Shown in pieces: positions 15,933 through 24,485 of a stretch of DNA of 64,000 bases. A model generated the notes under the pieces. It saw nothing but the letters and a program-made list of their open reading frames with translations. It was not told the origin of the DNA and ran no database searches. Both the position numbers and the translations under genes were made by a program. Positions within the stretch are counted from its first letter, which is position 1; each line of letters begins with the position of its first letter. This DNA is from Acidobacteriota bacterium. Its GTDB lineage: Bacteria > Acidobacteriota > Polarisedimenticolia > J045. Location: contig JAGOJY010000001.1 in assembly GCA_017994815.1 (NCBI GenBank), positions 1 through 64,000 of the forward strand, read 5' to 3'.

Positions 15933-15938
15933 TAGGAT
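15933..15938 (+). promoter_or_regulatory. -10 box of a probable leaderless promoter (nuoB)
   Basis: TAGGAT ends six bases before the nuoB ATG at 15945; no Shine-Dalgarno sequence fits between them. Confidence 0.55.
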
Positions 15939-15944
15939 GGCCCC

Positions 15945-16613
15945 ATGCCGATCGGTGGGAACAAGGCCTACGTCAACCCGCACGTGATCCAGTCGCTCGA
16001 GCACGGAGTGGTGACCACGCGCGTGTCGGCCCTGGTGGACTGGGGCCGCAAGAACTCGCTGTGGCCGTTCCCGATGGGGCTGGCCTGCTGCGCGATCGAG
16101 ATGATGGCGACCGTCGCCTCCCGCTTCGACCTCGCGCGCTTCGGCGCCGAGGCGCTGCGCTTCTCGCCGCGGCAGGCCGACCTGATGCTCATCGCCGGCA
16201 CGGTCAGCAAGAAGATGGCGACCCCCTTGAAGAAGCTCTACGAGCAGATGCCGGAGCCGAAGTGGGTCATCGCGATCGGGGCCTGCGCCTCGTCCGGCGG
16301 GATGATGAACTCCTACCCGACCGTGCAGGGCGTGGACGAGATCATCCCGGTGGACCTCTACATCTCGGGCTGCCCGCCGCGTCCCGAAGCGCTGCTCGAC
16401 GCGGTCATCCTGCTGCAGCGCAAGATCCTCGCCGGTGAACCGTCGGCGCTCGACCGCTGGAAGGATGCGCTGGAGAAGGGCGTGCCGCCGACCCAGCTGG
16501 CACCCCCGGGCGAGACGGCGCAGATCCCGACCACCTACGCGAACCTGACGTACCCGCGCAAGTCGCTCCCGCAGCTCCCGGAGCTGGCCGCCAAGCGGTA
16601 CGGCCGGTATTGA
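15945..16613 (+). CDS. nuoB: NADH-quinone oxidoreductase subunit B
   Basis: A 222-residue complex I subunit of the peripheral arm that carries iron-sulfur cluster N2, the last electron carrier before quinone. The tetranuclear ligands are in [18 protein letters not shown] and SGCPPRPE, with the tandem cysteines typical of NuoB. The C-terminal about 60 residues ([23 protein letters not shown]) extend beyond the conserved core. No other nuo gene adjoins it: the next gene, overlapping by four bases (TTGA), is a MidA-type methyltransferase. The remaining subunits must lie elsewhere, or this is an extra copy. Confidence 0.95.
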   Translation: MPIGGNKAYVNPHVIQSLEHGVVTTRVSALVDWGRKNSLWPFPMGLACCAIEMMATVASRFDLARFGAEALRFSPRQADLMLIAGTVSKKMATPLKKLYEQMPEPKWVIAIGACASSGGMMNSYPTVQGVDEIIPVDLYISGCPPRPEALLDAVILLQRKILAGEPSALDRWKDALEKGVPPTQLAPPGETAQIPTTYANLTYPRKSLPQLPELAAKRYGRY

Positions 16614-17767
16614 CCGGCCCGGCGGCGCCCTCGCCGGCGGAGATCGAGATCCGCCGCCGGCTCCGCGAGCGCGGCACGATCCCGTTCGTCGAGTTCATGG
16701 AGCTGGCGCTCTACCACCCCGAGGGCGGTTACTACACGCGCGCGACTGCGACGACCGGCCCCGCCGGCGACTTCCAGACGTCCTCCGACGTCTCGCCCGA
16801 GTTCGGGCGCCGCATCGCCGTGCAGGCGGCCGAGGTGGCCGGGCAGCTCGGCGGCGGGCCGTGGCAGGCCGTCGAGCTCGGGCCCGGCCGCGGGCTGCTC
16901 GCGGCGGACCTGCTCGACGGCCTCGCCGAGCACGCGCCGGACGCGCTGCGTGCGCTCGAGCGGCTGGTCCTGGTGGAGGTCAGCCCGTCGCTCGCGGCGC
17001 TGCAGCGCGAGCGGCTGGCGGCGCTGCCGGTCACGGTCCCGACGACGTGGGTGCGCGCGCTGGACGAACTCGGCGAACGCTCCGTGCGCGGCGTGGTGAT
17101 CGCCAACGAGGTGTTCGACGCGCTTCCGGTGCGCGCGCTGGAGCGCACGGGTGGCGCGCTGTCCGAACTGCACGTGGCCGAGGATCGCTCCGGGCGGCTC
17201 GCGTTCGTCCCGGTCGCGCCGGCCGACGCGGCCGCCGTCGCCCTCGCCGAGCGCTACGGGCTCTGCCCGCGCGAGGGCGAGCGGGCCGAGGTCTGCACCG
17301 CGCTCGACGGTCTCGTCGCCGCGATCGGCCGCGTGCTCGAGCGCGGCGCCGTGATCGTCATCGACTACGGGCATCCCGCCGCGCGGTTGGCCGACGGGTT
17401 CCACGGGCAGGGCACGCTGCTGTCGTACCACCGTCACCGCGTCGAACGCGACGTGCTCGCGCGTCCGGGCGAGCAGGACATCACCGCGCACGTGAACTGG
17501 GACCACCTGGCGGACGCAGCGGCCGCGGCCGGGCTGACCGTCGCCTGCCGCGCGACCCAGGACCGGTTCCTGCTCGCCCTGGGCATCCTCGACGAACTCG
17601 CGATCCGCGAGGACGACACGCCCGGGTTGCTCGCGCGGCGGCTCGCGGCGCGGTCGCTGGTCATGCCGGAGGGGGGCGCGGGGCGCCGTTTCGAGGTGGT
17701 CTGTCTGGTCCGCGGGATCGGCCGGAAATTGCGGGGATGCACCGATCCTTACGCGTCGGTTAAGTGA
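16610..17767 (+). CDS. MidA/NDUFAF7-family SAM-dependent methyltransferase (complex I assembly)
   Basis: A 385-residue protein starting at a TTG inside the nuoB stop (TTGA). Family landmarks are [16 protein letters not shown] near the N-terminus, [15 protein letters not shown], the SAM motif [15 protein letters not shown] and [16 protein letters not shown]. In mitochondria NDUFAF7 dimethylates an arginine of the 49-kDa complex I subunit, and Dictyostelium MidA mutants have complex I defects. The translational coupling to nuoB seen here supports the same role in a bacterium. No partner 49-kDa (NuoD) gene is in the window, so the target cannot be checked. Confidence 0.9.
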   Translation: MTGPAAPSPAEIEIRRRLRERGTIPFVEFMELALYHPEGGYYTRATATTGPAGDFQTSSDVSPEFGRRIAVQAAEVAGQLGGGPWQAVELGPGRGLLAADLLDGLAEHAPDALRALERLVLVEVSPSLAALQRERLAALPVTVPTTWVRALDELGERSVRGVVIANEVFDALPVRALERTGGALSELHVAEDRSGRLAFVPVAPADAAAVALAERYGLCPREGERAEVCTALDGLVAAIGRVLERGAVIVIDYGHPAARLADGFHGQGTLLSYHRHRVERDVLARPGEQDITAHVNWDHLADAAAAAGLTVACRATQDRFLLALGILDELAIREDDTPGLLARRLAARSLVMPEGGAGRRFEVVCLVRGIGRKLRGCTDPYASVK

Positions 17768-17858
17768 CCGCCCGCCGGGCACGCGCCGGAATCCCCTTTG
17801 CAGCGCCCCTCGTTTGAGGGTCAAATCTCGCGCGCCACCCGAAGCCCGAGAGAGCCTG

Positions 17859-19595
17859 ATGAGCCGAGAGACCTCCGCCACGCTGGATTCGCCCTGCCGA
17901 CAGCTGTTCCTGGGCGAGGTTCCTTCGGAAGTCGTGTACCCGTACCCCAAGCAGGACCCGGAAGAGGCCGAAACCACCGACATGGCCGTCCGCGCGTTCC
18001 GCGAGTGGGCCGCGGACAACCTCGACCCGGCGCTGATCGACCGCGAGCAGAACATCCCCGAGAGCGTGCGCGAGGGCATCGCCGAGCTGGGCTTGATGGG
18101 CATGACGGTGCCCGAGGAGTACGGCGGGTACGGCTTCGGTGCGACCGCCTACTGCCGGGTCGTCGAGGAAGTCACGCGCCACGACGCGTCGCTGGCGGTC
18201 TACATCGGCGCGCACCTGTCGATCGGCGCGCGGCCGCTGATCCTGGACGGTACACCCGAGCAGCGCGCGAAGTACCTGCCGAAGGTGGCGACCGGCGAGA
18301 CGGTCTGCGCTTTCGCGCTGACCGAGCCGGGCGCCGGCTCCGACGCCGGCTCGCTGCGCTCGCGCGCCGTGTGGGATCCCGAGGCCGGGCAGTTCCGGCT
18401 CAACGGCAACAAGATCTGGATCAGCAACGGCGGGTACGCCGGCCTGTTCACGGTCTTCGCGCGGGCCGAGGGCGGCCCCGCGGCCGAGGCCGGGACCGCG
18501 GGCGTGACCGCGTTCCTGCTCGAGCGCGGCGCGCGCGGGTTCACCAACGGGCCCCCCGAGCACAAGCTGGGCATCCGCGGGACCTGCACGGTCGAGCTGG
18601 CGTTCCAGGACACGCCGCTGCACGCGGAGCAGGTCATCGGCGGGTTCGGCAACGGCTTCGGGCTCGCGCTGGCCTCGCTCCTGACCGGGCGCCTCTCGCT
18701 CGGCGCGTGCTGCACCGGTGCGGCCAAGGCGATGATCGCGCTGGCCGTGGACCACGCCCGCGAGCGCAAGCAGTTCCGCCGGCCGATCATCGAGTTCGGC
18801 ATGATCCGCGAGAAGCTGGGCCGCATGGCCGCGCACGCGTACGCCTCGGAGTCGATGGCGTACCTGACGGCCGGGTTGTACGACCAGCACCGCATCGACG
18901 ACCTGTCGGTCGAGGCCGGCTACTGCAAGGTGCTCGGCAGCGAGGTCGGCTGGACGGCGGTGAACGACGCGGTGCAGATCCTCGGCGGGATCGGCTACAT
19001 GACCGAGTACCCGTACGAGCGGCACCTGCGGGACAGCCGGATCAACCTGATCTTCGAAGGCACGAACGAGATCCTGCGGCTGTCGGGCACGCTCGACGCC
19101 CTGAAGGAGCCCGGCCGCCGCGCGTCCGAGCAACTCAAGGCCGCCAAGGCCGAACTGGGCGCGGCGGGTATCGCCGCGGCGCTCGGCGCCGACTCGCGGC
19201 CGACCGCCGCGCCACGCTGGATCGCCGAGCCGCTGCGCGAGCAGGGCGAGGCGCTGGCCGCCGCGACGGCCGCGTTCGGGGGCAAGGTGCAGGAGGTCGT
19301 CCGCAAGCACCGCCGCGCGATCCTCGGCCAGCAGTACACGCTGCGGCGCCTGGCCGACGCGGCGATCCAGCTCTACGCGATGACGGCCGGCCTGTCGCGC
19401 GCCTCCTCGCGGATCGCCGAGCGCGGCGCCGAGAGCGCGGCGCGCGAGATCCTGCTGACCCGGCGCTTCGTCGAGGAGTCCTGCCGCGCGGTGCGCGGCC
19501 AGCTGGAAGCGATCGAGACGCGTCAGGACGGGTGGGACGAGCAGATCGCCGACTTGCTGCGGGAGGAGGGGCACTACCCGACCCCACTGTTCTAG
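17859..19595 (+). CDS. Acyl-CoA dehydrogenase with C-terminal extension
   Basis: A 578-residue FAD enzyme that introduces the 2,3 double bond into acyl-CoA in fatty-acid or amino-acid breakdown. The N-terminal helical domain contains GLMGMTVPEEYGGYGF, the middle beta-domain FALTEPGAGSDAGSL and NKIWISNGGYAGLF, and the C-terminal domain ILGGIGYMTEYPYERHLRDS. The catalytic Glu is in NLIFEGTNEILRL. About 170 residues after that motif form a VLCAD/ACAD9-like extension. The ATG at 17859 follows a GAGAG stretch; an upstream in-frame start at 17814 would add 15 residues. fabI follows 16 bases later, so they are probably cotranscribed. Confidence 0.92.
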   Translation: MSRETSATLDSPCRQLFLGEVPSEVVYPYPKQDPEEAETTDMAVRAFREWAADNLDPALIDREQNIPESVREGIAELGLMGMTVPEEYGGYGFGATAYCRVVEEVTRHDASLAVYIGAHLSIGARPLILDGTPEQRAKYLPKVATGETVCAFALTEPGAGSDAGSLRSRAVWDPEAGQFRLNGNKIWISNGGYAGLFTVFARAEGGPAAEAGTAGVTAFLLERGARGFTNGPPEHKLGIRGTCTVELAFQDTPLHAEQVIGGFGNGFGLALASLLTGRLSLGACCTGAAKAMIALAVDHARERKQFRRPIIEFGMIREKLGRMAAHAYASESMAYLTAGLYDQHRIDDLSVEAGYCKVLGSEVGWTAVNDAVQILGGIGYMTEYPYERHLRDSRINLIFEGTNEILRLSGTLDALKEPGRRASEQLKAAKAELGAAGIAAALGADSRPTAAPRWIAEPLREQGEALAAATAAFGGKVQEVVRKHRRAILGQQYTLRRLADAAIQLYAMTAGLSRASSRIAERGAESAAREILLTRRFVEESCRAVRGQLEAIETRQDGWDEQIADLLREEGHYPTPLF

Positions 19596-19611
19596 CAGCA
19601 CGGGAGACACC

Positions 19612-20394
19612 ATGGCTCTATTGGACGGCAAGACGGGGCTGGTCTTCGGCGTGGCTAACGAACGCTCCTACGCGTGGCACATCGCGCGGGCGCTCACCTT
19701 GCACGGGGCGGAGTGCGCCTACGGCTGCCTGCCGGGCGAGAAGAACGAAGCCCGGACCCGTCTCGCCGTGGAGTCGATCAACGTCCAGGACCCGTGGATC
19801 CGGCCGTGCGACGTCGGCAGCGACGCCGACCTGGACGCGATCTTCGCCGCCTACCGCGAGAGCTTCTCCCGGATGGACTTCCTGGTGCACTCGGTGGCGT
19901 ACGCCGATCGCGAGTGGCTCAGCATCGGCAAGTTCGCCGTGACGCCCCGCGCCGCGTTCCTGCAGGCGCTCGACATCTCCGTCTACTCGCTGCTGGCCAT
20001 GGCCGGCCGCGCGCGGCCCTTGATGAAGGAGTCGGGCGGCGGCTCGATCGTGACCATGAGCTACTACGGCGCGGACAAGGTCATCCCGGGTTACAACGTC
20101 ATGGGCGTGGCCAAGGCCGCGCTGGAGTGCACGGTGCGCTACCTGGCCCACGAGGTCGGCGGCGACAACATCCGCGTCAACGCCATCTCCGGCGGGCCGC
20201 TCAAGACACTCGCCTCGTCGGCGATCGCCGGGTTCAAGACGATCCTGACCCACACCGAGCACCGCGCGCCCTTGCAGCGGAACGTCGAGGGCGCCGACGT
20301 CGGCAACTCGGCGGTGTTCCTGATGAGCGAGCTGTCGTCGGCCGTCACGGGCGAGACGATCTTCGTCGACTGCGGCGTCAGCACCGTCGGCTGA
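19612..20394 (+). CDS. fabI: Enoyl-[acyl-carrier-protein] reductase FabI
   Basis: A 260-residue SDR enzyme that performs the last reduction of each fatty-acid elongation round with NAD(P)H. FabI-type glycine motif GLVFGVANERSYAWHIA, LVHSVAYADRE and the catalytic Tyr-x6-Lys (YNVMGVAK) are present, along with NAISGGPLKTLASSAI, the flexible substrate-binding loop. A GGGAG ribosome site precedes the ATG. Being the triclosan-sensitive type, it suggests that FabI is the main enoyl reductase. Its operon position behind an acyl-CoA dehydrogenase pairs lipid synthesis with acyl-CoA oxidation, which is uncommon. Confidence 0.95.
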   Translation: MALLDGKTGLVFGVANERSYAWHIARALTLHGAECAYGCLPGEKNEARTRLAVESINVQDPWIRPCDVGSDADLDAIFAAYRESFSRMDFLVHSVAYADREWLSIGKFAVTPRAAFLQALDISVYSLLAMAGRARPLMKESGGGSIVTMSYYGADKVIPGYNVMGVAKAALECTVRYLAHEVGGDNIRVNAISGGPLKTLASSAIAGFKTILTHTEHRAPLQRNVEGADVGNSAVFLMSELSSAVTGETIFVDCGVSTVG

Positions 20395-20399
20395 GGGCT

Positions 20400-20420
20400 C
20401 GCGGGGAACCCTGACCCGCG
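20400..20420. terminator. Hairpin between convergent fabI and biotin ligase genes
   Basis: CGCGGG and CCCGCG flank a nine-base loop directly after the fabI stop and before the stop of the leftward biotin ligase. It has a short stem and no long T-run, so termination is inferred mainly from placement. Confidence 0.4.
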
Positions 20421-20424
20421 TTCA

Positions 20425-21321
20425 TCACGCGATCCGGCCGCTGCGCAGCGGCTCGTCCCTGCCCTCGAGGAACAGCTCCAGTTCGTCGCCGATGGCGACG
20501 ACGCGGCCGCGGATCAACGCGCCGGAGCCGTCGCGCACCGCGACCTCGCGCCCGAGCACCGTCGAGCGGCGGCGATACTCGTCGAGAAGCGGATGCAGTC
20601 CTGCCGCGCGGAACTCGTCCCAGCGCGCCGCGAGCCGTTCCAGCAGCACCCGCAGGACCGCCGGCACCGCGCAATCGGCCGGCGCGCGCGCGATCTCGCG
20701 CAACGCGGCCGGCGGGAGGCCCGGCTCCGCGAGTTCCGGCGCGCGCTCGACGTTGAGCCCGATCCCCACGATCGCATCACGCACGGTCGCGCCCGAGGTT
20801 CGGCTCCAGGCGATCACGCCGCCGAGCTTGCGGGAATCGGCCACGATGTCGTTGATCCACTTGATCCCCGGCGCGGCGGCGGGCGCGGCCCAGGCGTCCA
20901 CGGTATCGAGCGCGGCGAGTGCCGGGACGAGCGTGAATCCGAGGTTCGCGGCGGGGGTCTGTGGCCGGAAGTGCGCGACGAGGTGGATGTTGCCCGCCGG
21001 GCTGGCCCACGGCCGGCCGTGCTGTCCGTGGAACCCGGCCCCGGTCCCGGCGAACGCCGCGACGGTGCGCGCCAGGCCGGGCCCGGAACAAAGCTCGACC
21101 AGCGCGTCCCACTGCGAGCGCGCAGCGCGCTCGAGGATCGCGAAGCGCTCCCACGCCCATTCGCCCGCCGCGAGCCCGGCTTCGAGGTCGCCCTCGCCGA
21201 GCAGGGCCTCGCGCAGCGCGCGGTCGGACTCGTCCGCGACGAACTCGCCGCGTCCGAGCCAGCGCACGGCACCCTCCAGCAGCCACTCCGCGTAGGCGCG
21301 GCTGTCGGCGAGGACGATCAT
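20425..21321 (-). CDS. Biotin--[acetyl-CoA-carboxylase] ligase, atypical N-terminus
   Basis: A 298-residue protein with the BPL/LplA catalytic fold. Visible landmarks are FHGQHGRPWASPAGNIHLV, replacing the usual GRGRxGRxW biotin-AMP loop, and PGIKWINDIV (usual KWPND) with the catalytic lysine. A C-terminal SH3-like domain follows (GREVAVRDGSGALIRGRVV). The first about 90 residues are not a DNA-binding domain as in E. coli BirA, but an acidic, Trp-rich segment of unknown role. It should activate biotin and attach it to carboxylase carriers. The divergent loop makes another acyl-ligase substrate possible. It lies 13 bases after lgt, in the same operon. Confidence 0.8.
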   Translation of the reverse strand: MIVLADSRAYAEWLLEGAVRWLGRGEFVADESDRALREALLGEGDLEAGLAAGEWAWERFAILERAARSQWDALVELCSGPGLARTVAAFAGTGAGFHGQHGRPWASPAGNIHLVAHFRPQTPAANLGFTLVPALAALDTVDAWAAPAAAPGIKWINDIVADSRKLGGVIAWSRTSGATVRDAIVGIGLNVERAPELAEPGLPPAALREIARAPADCAVPAVLRVLLERLAARWDEFRAAGLHPLLDEYRRRSTVLGREVAVRDGSGALIRGRVVAIGDELELFLEGRDEPLRSGRIA

Positions 21322-21334
21322 CCCGCTGCGGCGC

Positions 21335-22207
21335 TCAGCGGCGCCGGCGCGCCTTGCGCGCTACCGGGCCGGCCGTGCGCGCGGCACCGGCGGGCGCCGC
21401 GGCGAGGGCCGGCCGCCAGTCCGGCGCGTGCGTCCGGCGGTGGCGCAGGTCGAGCAGGATGTAACCGACCACCGCCGCCGTGGCGAGCAGGACGCAGACG
21501 AACTGGCTCGTGCTCATCAGCCCGCCGAAGACGTACCCGCGCTCGGCGTCGCCGCGGACGAACTCGGTGAAAAAGCGCGTGAACGAGTACAGGAACAGGT
21601 AGGACAGGATCATGTGGCCGTGAAAGCGCTTGCGCCGGTAGAGGTACACGAGCACGAGCAGGATCGCGGCGGCGTTCAACGAAAGGTAAATCTGGGTCGG
21701 GTGCAGCGGCACGTCCGGAAGGCCGGCGTGCAGCCGGCGCGCGATCTCGGGAAAGGTCACGGCCCACGGCAGGTCGGTCGGCGTGCCCCAGCAGCACCCC
21801 GAGAAGAAGCAGCCCCAGCGTCCGATGGCCTCGATCAGCGCTGCCACGGGGGCCAGGATATCGAGGCCGACCAGCGCGGGTAGCCGGATCTTGTGGAACA
21901 GGTACGCGGCGACCGCGATCGCGCTGACGAGCCCGCCGACGAACACCCCGGTCGAGTAGACGAGGAGCTTCAGCCCGCCCGGGCTGGTGAAGTAGCGCTC
22001 CCAGTTGATGATCGCTTCCAAAACACGGCTGCCCACCAGCCCGGCGACGATCGACCAGAAGATCGCGTCCATGACCTTCGACGGGTCGTGCCCCTCGAGG
22101 CGCGCGTAGTGGCGCACGAGGAGCATCGAGGTCAGGAGCGCGGCGGCGGCGAAGATGCCGTAGGTCGGGATCCAGAGCGGTCCAAGGTGGAAGAAGATCG
22201 GGTGCAT
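21335..22207 (-). CDS. lgt: Phosphatidylglycerol--prolipoprotein diacylglyceryl transferase
   Basis: A 290-residue inner-membrane enzyme that transfers diacylglyceryl from phosphatidylglycerol to the lipobox cysteine of prelipoproteins. Seven membrane segments are visible. The Lgt signature appears as IEAIGRWGCFFSGCCWG, with the essential Arg, and HPTQIY and FTEFVRGD follow. The C-terminus adds about 35 Ala/Arg-rich residues beyond the family's usual end. Several probable substrates are in the window (the proteins at 24486, 29336 and 56475). ATG at 22207 with a GAGGGG stretch upstream. Confidence 0.95.
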   Translation of the reverse strand: MHPIFFHLGPLWIPTYGIFAAAALLTSMLLVRHYARLEGHDPSKVMDAIFWSIVAGLVGSRVLEAIINWERYFTSPGGLKLLVYSTGVFVGGLVSAIAVAAYLFHKIRLPALVGLDILAPVAALIEAIGRWGCFFSGCCWGTPTDLPWAVTFPEIARRLHAGLPDVPLHPTQIYLSLNAAAILLVLVYLYRRKRFHGHMILSYLFLYSFTRFFTEFVRGDAERGYVFGGLMSTSQFVCVLLATAAVVGYILLDLRHRRTHAPDWRPALAAAPAGAARTAGPVARKARRRR

Positions 22208-22309
22208 GCGTGGCCCCTCGTTGCGGCGAGATCATACGGCGAATCCCGCGCCGCGCGCCGCCGATCCGCGACCCGCGGTTTCCAAGGGCGCCGCTTGCCC
22301 CGGGGCTGA

Positions 22310-22315
22310 TATCGT
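22310..22315 (+). promoter_or_regulatory. -10 box of a probable leaderless promoter (alcohol dehydrogenase)
   Basis: TATCGT ends six bases before the ATG at 22322. It lies in the divergent gap with lgt. Confidence 0.5.
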
Positions 22316-22321
22316 TCTCCC

Positions 22322-23311
22322 ATGCGCGCCATGGTCCTCGATGCGCCGGGCCAGCCGCTGCGGGCGGCGGACCTCCCGGTCCCCGAACCGGCGCGGAACC
22401 AGGTCCTGCTGAAGGTCCGCGCGTGCGCCGTGTGCCGCACCGACCTGCACATCGTCGACGGTGAATTGACCGACGCGAAGCTGCCGCTGGTCCCCGGGCA
22501 CCAGGTCGTCGGCGTGATCGCCTCGCGCGGCGACGACGTCACGCGGCTCGCGCCGGGGGATCGCGTGGGCGTGCCTTGGCTCGGCTGGACCTGCGGCGCG
22601 TGCCGCTACTGCCGTCGCGGGCAGGAGAACCTCTGCGAGCGCGCCCTGTTCACCGGCTACAACCTCGACGGTGGCTTCGCGCAGTTCGTCGTGGCGGACG
22701 AGCGCTTCTGCTTCCCGATTCCCGAGGGGTACCCGGACCTGCAGGCCGCCCCGTTGCTTTGCGGCGGCCTGATCGGCTACCGCGCGCTGCGGTTCGCCGG
22801 CGATGCGGAGCGCATCGGCTTCTTCGGCTTCGGCGCGGCGGCGCACATCATCGTGCAGGTCGCGCGGCACCAGGGACGGCAGGTGTTCGCCTTCACGCGG
22901 CGGGGGGACACGTCCTCGCAACGCTTCGCACGGCAGCTCGGGGCGGTGTGGGCCGGCGAGAGCACCGAGCGCCCGCCCTGCGCGCTCGACGCTGCGATCA
23001 TCTTCGCGCCGGTCGGCGAGTTGGTCCCGCTCGCGCTGCAGGCGGTCGCGCCGGGCGGCACGGTCGTCTGCGCCGGGATCCACATGAGCGATCTCCCGTC
23101 GATCCCGTACCGCATGCTGTGGGAGGAGCGCGTGCTGCGCTCGGTGGCCAACCTCACGCGACAGGACGGCGAGGAGTTCCTCGCGCTCGCGCCGAAGGTC
23201 CCGGTGCGCACCGAGGTGCGCTTCTACGCGCTCGAGGCGGCCAACGAGGCACTCGCCGACCTGCGGGCCGGGCGGCTGAACGGATCCGCGGTGCTGCTCG
23301 TCGGCCAATAG
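22322..23311 (+). CDS. Zinc-dependent alcohol dehydrogenase family protein
   Basis: A 329-residue medium-chain dehydrogenase. Catalytic zinc ligands are in ACAVCRTDLH and PGHQVVG. The structural zinc loop has all four cysteines (CGACRYCRRGQENLC). The nucleotide-binding fold starts IGFFGFGAAAHIIVQVA. Overall it matches the short 'adh_fam_2' type (about 330 residues), of which few members are characterised. It probably oxidises or reduces a small alcohol/aldehyde with NAD(P). It is convergent with, and 19 bases from, a TetR regulator, which may not control it since the two promoters are far apart. Confidence 0.9.
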   Translation: MRAMVLDAPGQPLRAADLPVPEPARNQVLLKVRACAVCRTDLHIVDGELTDAKLPLVPGHQVVGVIASRGDDVTRLAPGDRVGVPWLGWTCGACRYCRRGQENLCERALFTGYNLDGGFAQFVVADERFCFPIPEGYPDLQAAPLLCGGLIGYRALRFAGDAERIGFFGFGAAAHIIVQVARHQGRQVFAFTRRGDTSSQRFARQLGAVWAGESTERPPCALDAAIIFAPVGELVPLALQAVAPGGTVVCAGIHMSDLPSIPYRMLWEERVLRSVANLTRQDGEEFLALAPKVPVRTEVRFYALEAANEALADLRAGRLNGSAVLLVGQ

Positions 23312-23330
23312 CCGCCGAGCCGCGCCCGCG

Positions 23331-23942
23331 TCAGGAGCGCTGCTCGAGTCCGCGCAGCAGCAGGTCGAGCACCGGCTCCAGCGTGGTTGGTAGCCCGTCC
23401 TCGTCCAGGGGGTCGCCGTAGACCGACGGCAGCGTCACGGTGTGAAGCATCGCCTGGATCGCGCCGGCCGCCGTCCGGCGCGGTCGCACCGGCCGGAAGA
23501 TGCCGGCCGTCTCACCGTCCTCGAGCAACTGCTCGATCAGCTCGCGCTCGCGGCCGATGAAGCCGTCGGGCCGTTCGCGGACGAACTTGACGATCTCCTC
23601 CGCCACCTCGCGGCCGAGCCCGAGCAGGTCCTTGACTTCCCGGAGCGTGCCCAGCTTGGCGACGATCATCGCGCGCAGCCCGGCGCGCGCGTCGGGGGCG
23701 CTGTGCACGGCGAGGGCCATCGCATCCAGCACGCGCCGCTCGTCGCGCGCGAGCACCGCCTCGAACAGCTCGCGCTTGCCGCCGGGAACGTAGTAGTACA
23801 GCGCTCCCTTGACCACGCCGAGCTCGGAGGCGATCCCGCTCAGGGAGGTGTTGCGGAAACCGTGGCGGGCGAAGTGGCGCCACGCGACGTCGAGGATCCG
23901 CTGGCGGTCGAGCCGCACCCTTTTTGACTCGATTTCGTCCAT
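23331..23942 (-). CDS. TetR/AcrR family transcriptional regulator
   Basis: A 203-residue repressor-type protein. The N-terminal helix-turn-helix (about 10-55) reads RILDVAWRHFARHGFRNTSLSGIASELGV in parts, ending KGALYYYVPGGKRELF, the family signature. The C-terminal helical ligand domain (ALAVHSAPDARAGLRAMIV...) is divergent, so the ligand is unknown. The ATG at 23942 is chosen over a TTG six bases further upstream because a TAGGAT -10 box lies exactly six bases before it. The small secreted-protein gene at 24071 and its terminator lie just upstream on the same strand. Confidence 0.9.
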   Translation of the reverse strand: MDEIESKRVRLDRQRILDVAWRHFARHGFRNTSLSGIASELGVVKGALYYYVPGGKRELFEAVLARDERRVLDAMALAVHSAPDARAGLRAMIVAKLGTLREVKDLLGLGREVAEEIVKFVRERPDGFIGRERELIEQLLEDGETAGIFRPVRPRRTAAGAIQAMLHTVTLPSVYGDPLDEDGLPTTLEPVLDLLLRGLEQRS

Positions 23943-23948
23943 GGTCAA

Positions 23949-23954
23949 ATCCTA
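23949..23954 (-). promoter_or_regulatory. -10 box of a probable leaderless promoter (TetR gene)
   Basis: Leftward TAGGAT ends six bases before the ATG at 23942. Confidence 0.55.
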
Positions 23955-24011
23955 CGCCGCCCGGACCCCGATTGCGACCCCCCACGGACCACCCCGATGG
24001 TCCCTGGAAAC

Positions 24012-24045
24012 GGAAAAGACCCGCCGGCGCGCGGGCGCCGGCGGG
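24012..24045 (-). terminator. Rho-independent terminator of the small secreted protein gene
   Basis: A perfect 10-bp stem (CCCGCCGGCG / CGCCGGCGGG, 24020-24045) with a 6-base loop lies 26 bases past the stop at 24071. On the transcribed strand TCTTTTCC follows. This is the clearest intrinsic terminator in the window. Confidence 0.8.
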
Positions 24046-24070
24046 CCGGTACTCGCTCGAAGCTCAACGG

Positions 24071-24400
24071 CTACGCGTTCTCGATCTTCGTGGCCTCGAT
24101 CCAGTGCTTGCCGTCCTTGTCCTGCACGGTTCCGGTGACGGTGACCTTTTTCTTGTCCTTGCAGACGTGGCCGAACTTGTCCGAGACGTCGTTCTTCGCG
24201 AGGTAGTACTTCTCCTGCGCACCCTCGGAACCCACGACGAGCACGTCCTGGCACTTCGTCACGCCTTCTTCCTTCAACGTGCAGTGGGCGCACATCAAGT
24301 CGCCGGTGAGCGTGACCGGCTGGGCGTCTTCGGCCAGAGCGAAGGCGCTCGCCAGCACCGCGACCGCGAACAGCGCCGCAACGAGAGCGGTCTTCTTCAT
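24071..24400 (-). CDS. Small secreted protein, OB-fold-like, with CxxC
   Basis: A 109-residue protein with a Sec signal peptide (MKKTALVAALFAVAVLASAFALAE). The mature part starts PVTLTGDLMCAHCTLK, contains two further cysteines (KCQDVLVV, HVCKDKKK) and ends in VTVTGTVQDKDGKHWIEATKI. That five-strand pattern looks like a small OB-fold domain of periplasmic proteins. The four cysteines could form disulfides or bind metal. Function unknown. The start is set by GAGGGAGAA before the ATG, with a TATGAT box about 40 bases upstream. It has its own terminator. Confidence 0.8.
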   Translation of the reverse strand: MKKTALVAALFAVAVLASAFALAEDAQPVTLTGDLMCAHCTLKEEGVTKCQDVLVVGSEGAQEKYYLAKNDVSDKFGHVCKDKKKVTVTGTVQDKDGKHWIEATKIENA

Positions 24401-24485
24401 GCGGTTCTCCCTCGGGGAATAGCCCCGTACGAGCGGCATCATAGTCGCCGCCGCCCCGGCCGCCAGCGACGCCCTTACTCCGGCG

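Larger units (their letters stand above)
15632..15944. other. Divergent intergenic region between subtilase and nuoB (313 bp)
   Basis: No gene is seen. It holds the subtilase ribosome site (GAGGAG near 15640), a CCGGCC-hairpin (15646-15665), a sigma-54-like site (15683-15697) and the nuoB -10 box (15933-15938). A GC-rich inverted repeat around 15773-15800 (CCTGTCCGGATTGCGGACAG) is also visible. Confidence 0.5.
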
